From: UBA1450 sp964452355
Lineage (GTDB): Bacteria; Patescibacteriota; Microgenomatia; UBA1406; GWC2-37-13
NCBI GenBank assembly: GCA_964452355.1
Contig: CAYVKV010000011.1
Span: forward strand, 1-30,097
DNA length: 30,097 nt
Direction of reading: 5' to 3'
How positions within the stretch are numbered: position 1 is the first letter of the stretch; each line of letters begins with the position of its first letter. Shown piece by piece: positions 24,146 through 30,097 of the stretch. Under the pieces are notes generated by a model. That model was not told the DNA's origin and searched no databases. It worked only from the letters and a program-made list of their open reading frames with translations. The position numbers and the translations under genes are program-made.

Positions 24146-24949
24146 ATGATCATAGTTAAGGTTGGTGGAGGCAAAACAATACGTTGGGATTATATTTGCT
24201 GCAACATTGCATCTCTTCTCGAACATGGGGAAAAACTAGTAGTCGTACATGGGGCAAGTGAAATAAGGGATGAACTGGCAAAAAAAATGGGTTTTCAAAC
24301 ACAAACAGTCACTTCCCCCTCAGGCATATCAAGTGTTTACACAGATAAAAAGGCACTTGAAATATTCCTAATGTCTTACGCTGGTTTTGCAAATTCAACT
24401 ATAGTTTCAAAGATGCAAGCAAGTGGCATCAATGCGATCGGACTTTCAGGAATTGATGGAAGATTGTGGGAAGCGAAAGCAAAACCCAATCTGATGGTTC
24501 AAGAAGAAGGAAAAACACGTCTCATTCGAGATAACATGACGGGAAGAGTTGAAAAGGTGAATACATCACTTATCCGATTGCTTCTTAAAAATAATTATCT
24601 GCCGGTTATTTCTGCACCAGCGATTAGCTTTGATTCTCAGATCGTAAATACAGACAATGATTGGGCAACTGCAGTGATGGCGGGGGCACTTGGTGCAAAA
24701 TCCGTCGTGTATTTATTTGAAGCACAAGGACTTATGAAAGACTTACATGATTCGTCTTCAGTAATCTCCACAATTGATAAAAATAAGCTTGATAGCTTTA
24801 TGAAGTTTGCGCAAGGGAGAATGAAGAAAAAAGTAATGGGAGCACAGAAGGCGTTAAAGCTCGGAGTAGAGAAAATTTATTTTGGAGACGGTAGAATAAA
24901 AAATCCAATACAGTCTGCTCTTGAGGGCAAAGGAACAATTATTTATTAG
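24146..24949 (+). CDS. lysZ: LysW-aminoadipate kinase
   Basis: A 267-residue amino-acid kinase of the ArgB/LysZ type that phosphorylates the free carboxyl of LysW-bound aminoadipate. Seen: N-terminal phosphate-binding IIVKVGGG, KLVVVHGASEIRDEL, GISSVYTDKKALEIFLMSYAG (the LysZ version of the substrate site), NDWATAVMAGALGAK with the catalytic Asp, and the FAQGRMKKKVMGAQKAL loop that carries the second catalytic Lys. Classical ArgB has 'ARFTD'-free sequences of other length; here the SVYTD motif fits the carrier-bound class. It starts 8 nt after the homocitrate synthase stop. Confidence 0.92.
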   Translation: MIIVKVGGGKTIRWDYICCNIASLLEHGEKLVVVHGASEIRDELAKKMGFQTQTVTSPSGISSVYTDKKALEIFLMSYAGFANSTIVSKMQASGINAIGLSGIDGRLWEAKAKPNLMVQEEGKTRLIRDNMTGRVEKVNTSLIRLLLKNNYLPVISAPAISFDSQIVNTDNDWATAVMAGALGAKSVVYLFEAQGLMKDLHDSSSVISTIDKNKLDSFMKFAQGRMKKKVMGAQKALKLGVEKIYFGDGRIKNPIQSALEGKGTIIY

Positions 24950-24963
24950 AAGTTGAAACATAT

Positions 24964-26127
24964 ATGAAAAACTATAATTTTCTTCAACAAAAATTTGTTG
25001 TAAATACGTATGTCAACCGTGGTCTTACCTTGGTGAAAGGTGAGGGTGTCTATTTATACGACGAAAAGGGAAATAAATACCTTGATATGATGAGTAATTA
25101 CGGCGTAAATATACTGGGTCATTCTCATTCGGTTATCACAAAACACCTGTCAGATCAACTGGGAAAACTTACCGTTCTCCATGGAAGTTTTGCGAGCGAT
25201 ACCCGCGCTGAGGCTGCATTCCAACTCGTTAAAAAATGTGGTGGAGAGCTGTCACAAGTATACTTTTCAAACTCAGGAGCCGAAGCAGTGGAGGCTGCTT
25301 TAAAATTTGCGGTCCTTGCCACCGGTAAAAAAAAGTTTATTTCAGCAAGTCATGGCTACCATGGTAAAACATTGGGAGCTTTGTCTGCAACGTACGGTGA
25401 TAAATATAAAAAAATGTTTTCTCCGCTCCTATGGGATTTTGAGTTTGTAGAACATGGAAATTGTGAATCTTTGGAAAAAGCAATTGGTCCTGATGTTGCG
25501 GCATTCATTGTAGAGCCGATTCAGGGTGAAGGCGGCATTTATACACCTCCTTTGGATTATTTACAAAAAGTCCGTGAGATATGCGACAAACACAATATTC
25601 TTTTAATTCTCGATGAAATTCAAACCGGTTGTGGAAGAACGGGGACATTTTTAGCGTCGCAAAAATCAAAAATAAATTACGATATTGTCTGTATGGGCAA
25701 AGGGTTAGCTGGTGGATTGCCGGTTGGTACCACGTTGGTTTCAAAAGAAATTGCGGCCAAAATTCCCAAACAGATTCATACGTCTACTTTTGGTGGTAAT
25801 CCACTGACTTGCGCAGGAATTATCGCGACATTGGAATTATTAAATGAAGAAATGATGTCGCATGTGCAGGAAATGGGAATGTATTTTATCAATCAGTTAA
25901 AAACAATTATCTCTCCTCTTATGACTGAGGTTCGAGGACAGGGACTTATGATAGGTCTCGAGATGAAGGATAAAAGAAATGAAATGTTGAAAGCTTTGCA
26001 GATCCATACCATTCTTGCGATCCCTGCTGGAGAAAACGTGGTACGGTTTTTGCCACCATTTATCATTCAAAAAAAACACATTGATGAAACAATCGCAGTT
26101 TTGAATACTATTTTGAAAGGTCTATAG
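24964..26127 (+). CDS. lysJ: LysW-aminoadipate semialdehyde aminotransferase
   Basis: A 387-residue class III PLP aminotransferase that converts the LysW-bound semialdehyde to LysW-lysine (or LysW-ornithine) using glutamate. PLP-binding residues: SNSGAEA (102-108), ASHGYHGKTLGALS, Asp217 in LILDEIQTGCGRTG, and the Schiff-base Lys246 in CMGKGLAGGLPVG. HTSTFGGNPLTCA is the family's dimer-interface phosphate cup. Length is normal for LysJ/ArgD. Plain ArgD would also look like this, but its position in an unbroken lysW-X-Y-Z run makes LysJ the sensible call. The next gene starts 2 nt after its stop. Confidence 0.92.
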   Translation: MKNYNFLQQKFVVNTYVNRGLTLVKGEGVYLYDEKGNKYLDMMSNYGVNILGHSHSVITKHLSDQLGKLTVLHGSFASDTRAEAAFQLVKKCGGELSQVYFSNSGAEAVEAALKFAVLATGKKKFISASHGYHGKTLGALSATYGDKYKKMFSPLLWDFEFVEHGNCESLEKAIGPDVAAFIVEPIQGEGGIYTPPLDYLQKVREICDKHNILLILDEIQTGCGRTGTFLASQKSKINYDIVCMGKGLAGGLPVGTTLVSKEIAAKIPKQIHTSTFGGNPLTCAGIIATLELLNEEMMSHVQEMGMYFINQLKTIISPLMTEVRGQGLMIGLEMKDKRNEMLKALQIHTILAIPAGENVVRFLPPFIIQKKHIDETIAVLNTILKGL

Positions 26128-26129
26128 GT

Positions 26130-26804
26130 ATGTGCCGTTTTTTACTATCAAAATCAAGAGAAAAACAAGACCCAACTCAGTTACTTGAGTCGTTTGCCGA
26201 TATGGCACAAAAAAGCAAAGCATACGATGGGGATTGGCAGGGTGATGGTTGGGGCGCATGCTGGTGGAACGGCCGAAGTTGGGAACAGTATGTCTCGTTG
26301 AAACCGGTGTGGGAAGATCGAGAATTCTTCTCGTTTATCCCCGAAACATCACTTCTTTGTATTCATGCCAGAAGTGCATCTTTTGAACGTCACAAAAATA
26401 CGATCGAGTTCAATCAGCCATATATTCAAGGACGGTACGCTTTTGTATTCAATGGCCTGCTCAAAGGTGTCACGCTCCCCCACCCGCTTTCAGGAACGAT
26501 TGGCGCTCAAAAGATTTGGTCGCTTCTTCAGATATACCTCAAGAAATATTCTCCCGAGAATGCACTCAAAAGAACAGTCACTGACCTCAATAAACATAGT
26601 CGATTTATCCAAGCGCTCAATATTGGTTTCAGTGATGGAAATGACATATATGTTTACAATCAGTTTGAAAGTCATGGGGAATATTACAGTCTTCAAACGT
26701 CGATTTCAAAAGAATTGATCTTGGTTGCTTCTGAAAAAATTAATGGCTTTGAATTTGTGAAAATATTTCCAAACAAAGTTATCAGATTATCCAGGTTAAA
26801 GTGA
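26130..26804 (+). CDS. class II glutamine amidotransferase-like hydrolase, candidate LysW-product release enzyme
   Basis: A 224-residue Ntn-type amidohydrolase of the GATase_4/YafJ-EgtC group. Met1 is followed by Cys2 (MCRFLL), which would be freed by methionine aminopeptidase as nucleophile. The other active-site marks are there: GDGWGACWW (38-46), HARSAS (79-84), NQPY (95-98) and the oxyanion Asn108-Gly109 in VFNG. There is no synthase domain. Known relatives hydrolyse gamma-glutamyl amides; EgtC does so in ergothioneine synthesis. The start is 2 nt after lysJ, so it belongs to the operon, in the slot where LysK would be expected. I infer that it may cut the gamma-glutamyl bond holding the product to LysW. 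It could also only supply ammonia to a partner. Confidence 0.85.
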   Translation: MCRFLLSKSREKQDPTQLLESFADMAQKSKAYDGDWQGDGWGACWWNGRSWEQYVSLKPVWEDREFFSFIPETSLLCIHARSASFERHKNTIEFNQPYIQGRYAFVFNGLLKGVTLPHPLSGTIGAQKIWSLLQIYLKKYSPENALKRTVTDLNKHSRFIQALNIGFSDGNDIYVYNQFESHGEYYSLQTSISKELILVASEKINGFEFVKIFPNKVIRLSRLK

Positions 26805-26890
26805 GAATCCCAAAATGACTATTGATATTTAAAGATATCTTCTGCATGATTATACTCGCATACAATATTTTAAAATAAATACTTCTACAA

Positions 26891-26899
26891 TTAGCCTTA
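26891..26899 (+). promoter_or_regulatory. TTAGCCTTA motif before the metalloprotease gene
   Basis: Same 9-mer and same 6-nt distance to the ATG as before the giant surface-protein gene at 13788. Here it is not preceded by TG. Confidence 0.45.
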
Positions 26900-26905
26900 A
26901 GACGA

Positions 26906-29722
26906 ATGAAATCACTCTTACATACATACAAAACTTACATTACGATCGTGTTGCTTGCTATTATATTCGTTTGTAGCTTTGTAACTGTTCATTTTTTGAA
27001 TCAGAAAAAAATCACGCTAAATTCTAATGCCTCAGTTAGCGCAAAAGATCTTACTGCCTTGAAATCGATACTCTTGAGGATGGTTCCAACTTCAAAGTCA
27101 AATGAAGTGATCATGCAGGCTCAAGAGCGCAAGCAGGCAATAGTAGAAAATTTGGATAATAGCACTATTGACGGAATTACTGTTTTTTTGACTAAAGAAG
27201 AGGTTGAGAAAATACCCATGTTCTTAAAGAAACCTAGATTAGTCGAAGAATACGTTGAACGTAGTGGACGTATCCATATAACACATGCGGATAATTTTGA
27301 AAAAAAAGAATATATTACTCGAATGCAAATTGCATTTGATGATTCTAATGAATTTTCTACACTTTACTTTCCTTTTGGCCAACCAGATAATCTTGATGGG
27401 TCTACGGTGCGTGTATACGGCATCTCCATTGGAAGCTACTTTATACCACTAAAAATACTCGATATCACAGATTCAAATACATCATCAATTTTATACAGTG
27501 ATCCTATGGCCAAAGTGAACCAAAAACCAACGAGTGCCGTGGGGACATACAGACTAGGAATAATTCTTATGAACTTTACAAACGATAAACGTACTCCATT
27601 TACAAAGAATGAGATTTTCGGCATAGTCGGAGGTGAGGGCGACAGTGTAGCTCAATTTTATAAAGGTGTGACGTTTGGGAAGATTGAGATCAAAAGCACA
27701 GAACAAGATGTCTATAATTGGGTGACAATTCCATCAAGTATAAGTGGTAACAATTGTTGGACTGATCATAATAAATGGGCAAATGAAGCCAAAGAATTGG
27801 CAAAATCACAGGGATTTAATGAAGATAATTATGACAGAATTGGATTTATTTTTCCGCCACATGGGGATTGTCCATGGGGAGGACTGGCAGAAAGTACAAC
27901 CTTTTTTGCCAACGGTATGGGGGGAAGTATCTCAAATCCACCCGATTCATTGGCGCTCAATCATGAGCTTGGACATACGTTCGGTTTGGGCCATGCAAAT
28001 AGCCTGAATTGTAAAGATGTACAAATAAATATTTACAGTCTTTGCAAAGATACTGAATATGGCGATAGAGCTTCATCAATGGGCTGGGGCGAAAAGAATT
28101 TCTTTAATAGTTATTTTATGGGAGAGCTTGGAGTGCTCTCTGATAGCCAAATTAAAGAGGTTCAAACATCTGGAACATATACTTTATATCCATTGGAGAA
28201 AAATGACGAATCTATCACCAAATCGATCAAAATTCCAAAAAATAATACTGGTGAATATTACTATCTTGATTACCATCAGCCGATTGGAATATTTGGATCA
28301 CATTTGGCAAGTACATATTATGGCAATGCTCATCTCCGTATTGGACAGAAATCTACAGGTTTTAAACCTAAGTCGTTGTTAATAGATACTACACCAAATA
28401 CAGATTCTGATCTAGATGAACCTCTTGATGATGGAGAAGTATTCACTGATGAGAAAAATAATATTGTTATAAAGCAAGTAGCTCATACGCAAGAAAGCGC
28501 GACAATTGAGGTATTAGTATCTGAATCAGAAAAGCCTAAACCCACAGCGCTTGGACAATCCGTAATAACAACAGGAAATTCGAACAGCTACATCACTATC
28601 CCCGCGACAACTGTTGATCATATTCTCAATTCGGCACATCCACTTACTATAGAAGCTTGGGTCAAGGTGTTTGATTATACACCGATACTTTTTAATAATA
28701 TTGAGCGTGGAGATGGTGGACAAGGTTTGCCTCTTTATGCATTTTGGTATGAAAATGGCTTTCTATCATTCTGGTACTCATCGGGAAATATTGCATATAA
28801 GCTCACATCACCAATAAATTTAAAAAAGGACAATTGGTATCATTTTGCAGCTACAGTGGATAGTCAGATTCCGAGAGTATACATAAATGGAGTTGATATT
28901 GGTGGTAGTTTGGGAGTACGTACTGTCAACGAGACAATAAACAAATACCTTTCTATAGATATCGGGCGTGGTATCAATCGGTTAGAAATAGACGAACTGC
29001 GTATCTCAAAATCTGTTCGCGATATCCCGACTATCTGGAATAATGCAGACTATGAAAAGCCGTTTTCCCCCGATGATGAAACTATTGGATTATGGCATTT
29101 TGAAAATAATCTCAATGACTCAAGTACCTATGCAAATAACGCTCAGGCCATTGGGAGAATTTTTTATTCAGTCGCACCTACTCCAACACAATCGCCCACA
29201 CCAGTGCCTGTCCCATGGGTAAATACAAATTACAATAAAGCAAAAGTATTTGGTCGAGTAAAAAACGCCGATGGGATATTTTGGAGAAAAGATACTACGG
29301 TCTGTGGAACCTCATCAGGATTTTCTCAGTCGGCCACAATGAATGTCAATGGGTATTATCTTGATCGGTGTCAAGGCGCAACAATTCCCTACTTTTCTCG
29401 AGATATCTCATTTCCTGTACGATACAATCATACCTTGACAGGGCTCCCTTCTGGCTATGAATGTGTGGGGTGGGTACATTACTACACAAATATTTCTAAA
29501 GGAACGTTGGCAAAACAAGCAGAAGGAACAGGATGTAGTACGGGATTTAGAACAATATCTGTCATGATGCCAGCCAGTGGATTTCATAATTCACATTATT
29601 TTGAGTATACGATTCGACCCATTGTATCAACTCCGACCAGAACCCCAACGCCAACAAAGAAGCCTACCATTACACCAAGAAAAACATTGTTAAAATCTAC
29701 GTCTATCTCACCGTCACGATAA
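26906..29722 (+). CDS. secreted metzincin-type metalloprotease with LamG-like domain
   Basis: A 938-residue exported protein. A membrane helix (12-31) is followed by KKITLNSNAS (34-43), the same motif as in the giant surface protein. After a prodomain-like part, the protease region has GTYRLGIILMNFTNDKRTPF and the zinc site HELGHTFGLGH (His353, Glu354, His357, His363), the full HExxHxxGxxH of metzincins, followed by SSMGW, which could be the Met-turn; this resembles gametolysin-like (M11) peptidases. Residues about 550-750 form a LamG/concanavalin-like jelly roll (LTIEAWVKVFDYTPILF, DNWYHFAATVDSQIPRVYINGV, GLWHFENNLNDSS). A Cys-rich beta domain (765-910) and a Thr-Pro tail finish it. Likely role: cutting surface or host proteins. 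Confidence 0.88.
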   Translation: MKSLLHTYKTYITIVLLAIIFVCSFVTVHFLNQKKITLNSNASVSAKDLTALKSILLRMVPTSKSNEVIMQAQERKQAIVENLDNSTIDGITVFLTKEEVEKIPMFLKKPRLVEEYVERSGRIHITHADNFEKKEYITRMQIAFDDSNEFSTLYFPFGQPDNLDGSTVRVYGISIGSYFIPLKILDITDSNTSSILYSDPMAKVNQKPTSAVGTYRLGIILMNFTNDKRTPFTKNEIFGIVGGEGDSVAQFYKGVTFGKIEIKSTEQDVYNWVTIPSSISGNNCWTDHNKWANEAKELAKSQGFNEDNYDRIGFIFPPHGDCPWGGLAESTTFFANGMGGSISNPPDSLALNHELGHTFGLGHANSLNCKDVQINIYSLCKDTEYGDRASSMGWGEKNFFNSYFMGELGVLSDSQIKEVQTSGTYTLYPLEKNDESITKSIKIPKNNTGEYYYLDYHQPIGIFGSHLASTYYGNAHLRIGQKSTGFKPKSLLIDTTPNTDSDLDEPLDDGEVFTDEKNNIVIKQVAHTQESATIEVLVSESEKPKPTALGQSVITTGNSNSYITIPATTVDHILNSAHPLTIEAWVKVFDYTPILFNNIERGDGGQGLPLYAFWYENGFLSFWYSSGNIAYKLTSPINLKKDNWYHFAATVDSQIPRVYINGVDIGGSLGVRTVNETINKYLSIDIGRGINRLEIDELRISKSVRDIPTIWNNADYEKPFSPDDETIGLWHFENNLNDSSTYANNAQAIGRIFYSVAPTPTQSPTPVPVPWVNTNYNKAKVFGRVKNADGIFWRKDTTVCGTSSGFSQSATMNVNGYYLDRCQGATIPYFSRDISFPVRYNHTLTGLPSGYECVGWVHYYTNISKGTLAKQAEGTGCSTGFRTISVMMPASGFHNSHYFEYTIRPIVSTPTRTPTPTKKPTITPRKTLLKSTSISPSR

Positions 29723-29774
29723 ATTTCTCCTACAACAAGATAATAAAAGAGTATGAGAATCAGAACGATTCCTT

Positions 29775-29783
29775 TGATATAAT
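29775..29783 (+). promoter_or_regulatory. extended -10 promoter of tRNA-Gly region
   Basis: TGA-TATAAT, identical to the box before tRNA-Leu. It lies 16 nt before the broken tRNA-Gly 5' copy, so the transcript would carry that copy and its hairpins as a 5' leader of the real tRNA. Confidence 0.55.
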
Positions 29784-29799
29784 AAACTCATTAAATCAA

Positions 29800-29852
29800 G
29801 CGGGGTTAGTTTCCGCCAGAGGCGGATCAGCCTATGGCTGGCAGTTGGTAGA
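29800..29852 (+). pseudogene. broken copy of the tRNA-Gly 5' end, split by a double-hairpin insert
   Basis: 29800-29811 equals the first 12 nt of the tRNA and 29842-29852 equals the next 11 nt (CAGTTGGTAGA). The two are separated by 30 foreign nt. The break falls in the D arm. The real tRNA begins 12 nt after the copy's last matching base. Confidence 0.8.
29812..29841. repeat. double-hairpin insert in the tRNA-Gly copy
   Basis: First hairpin: TCCGCC, loop AGA, GGCGGA (29812-29826), a perfect 6-bp stem. Second hairpin: CAGCC, loop TAT, GGCTG (29828-29840), a perfect 5-bp stem. The two together fill the insert almost completely. No target duplication is seen. Confidence 0.75.
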
Positions 29853-29864
29853 GTTTACATAGTA

Positions 29865-29940
29865 GCGGGGTTAGTTCAGTTGGTAGAACGTCTCTTTTCC
29901 AAAGAGAAGGTCAGGGGTTCAAGTCCCCTACCCCGCTCCA
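29865..29940 (+). tRNA. trnG: tRNA-Gly (anticodon UCC)
   Basis: Acceptor GCGGGGT pairs with ACCCCGC, followed by discriminator T and an encoded CCA. Anticodon stem TCTCT/AGAGA encloses TTTCCAA with anticodon TCC. The T arm AGGGGTTCAAGTCCCCT is complete. 76 nt with CCA. Confidence 0.95.
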
Positions 29941-29944
29941 TGAT

Positions 29945-30097
29945 AGTACCGTCACAAGTACCGTCACAAAAACGGTTGGTTTTTGTCAGAAATAGCTTGG
30001 TAGGACAACATCGTATTTTTTCGTCAAATCCACCCCTCTTTTTAGTACCGTCACAAAAACGGTTGGTTTTTGTCAGAAATAGCTTGGTAGGACAACA
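29945..30097. repeat. 54-bp direct repeat with 87-bp period, running off the window
   Basis: A 54-nt unit is present twice without a mismatch, 29957-30010 and 30044-30097, with 33 nt of unrelated sequence between. A 12-nt partial unit (AGTACCGTCACA, 29945-29956) precedes the first. Each unit contains an inverted repeat, ACAAAAAC/GTTTTTGT (29966-29973 with 29979-29986). The second copy ends exactly at the last base, so more units may follow. On the minus strand one frame is open through the whole repeat (30097 to a stop at 29876), because the period is a multiple of three; coding is not established. Confidence 0.85.

Noticed and set aside
26805..26905. Terminator at the end of the lysW operon
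   Set aside because: Only a weak GATAT/ATATC stem is present near 26822-26840, with no T-run after it.
29966..29986. Rho-independent terminator after tRNA-Gly
   Set aside because: The stem is almost all A-T and is not followed by a T-run outside the stem.
29945..30097. CRISPR array
   Set aside because: The unit is 54 nt, longer than usual CRISPR repeats, only two full copies and one spacer are visible, and no cas gene is in the window.
1..30097. Recoded UGA as in Gracilibacteria or Absconditabacteria
   Set aside because: Several genes (for example lysY and the alpha/beta hydrolase) end in TGA at the right length, and no domain is interrupted by in-frame TGA.

Overview
The window looks like a piece of a Patescibacteria (CPR) chromosome, most likely of the Microgenomates group. 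The reasons are an AT-rich, gene-dense layout, several very long secreted proteins with Thr-Pro-rich linkers, many genes whose -10 box lies only 5-10 nt from the start codon with no Shine-Dalgarno site, and genes split over short same-strand runs. The lineage is an inference from style, not from a marker gene. The code is standard (TGA used as stop). The last ~140 bp are a repeat, so the sequence probably stops where an assembly broke.

Layout. 1-5.9 kb: small housekeeping and stress genes on both strands (SRPBCC protein, SAM methyltransferase, sugar dehydrogenase-like propeller, C39-like cysteine peptidase, GNAT acetyltransferase, AlkD-type DNA glycosylase, MsrB, membrane-anchored alpha/beta hydrolase). 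5.9-7.1 kb: tRNA-Leu(UAG), a broken copy of its 3' end interrupted by a double hairpin, and about 1 kb with no gene. 7.1-12.7 kb: a tyrosine recombinase, a DUF2079 membrane protein with a polyprenyl-phosphate-type glycosyltransferase, an unknown protein, and an EamA transporter. 12.7-19.0 kb: an unknown protein on the minus strand and a 1734-residue surface protein (NHL-type propellers, DUF11-like domain, Thr-Pro stalks). 19.1-20.1 kb: GalE.

20.1-26.8 kb is the most interesting part: a lysine/ornithine-type operon built on the amino-group carrier protein LysW. The order is lysW, lysX, lysY, homocitrate synthase, lysZ, lysJ and a class II (Ntn-type) glutamine amidotransferase-like hydrolase, all packed head to tail behind a good -35/-10 promoter. 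A divergent ACT-domain protein shares the promoter region. Homocitrate synthase points to the alpha-aminoadipate route to lysine, but homoaconitase, homoisocitrate dehydrogenase and the release enzyme LysK are not here. The last gene is of a class that can hydrolyse gamma-glutamyl amides, which is the bond that holds the product on LysW, so it is a candidate replacement for LysK.

26.9-30.1 kb: a 938-residue secreted metzincin-type protease with a LamG-like domain, tRNA-Gly(UCC) preceded by a broken copy of its own 5' end (again interrupted by a double hairpin), and an 87-bp-period repeat at the edge. The two large surface proteins share a juxtamembrane motif and the same 9-nt sequence at the same distance from their start codons, so they may form one exported, co-regulated set.
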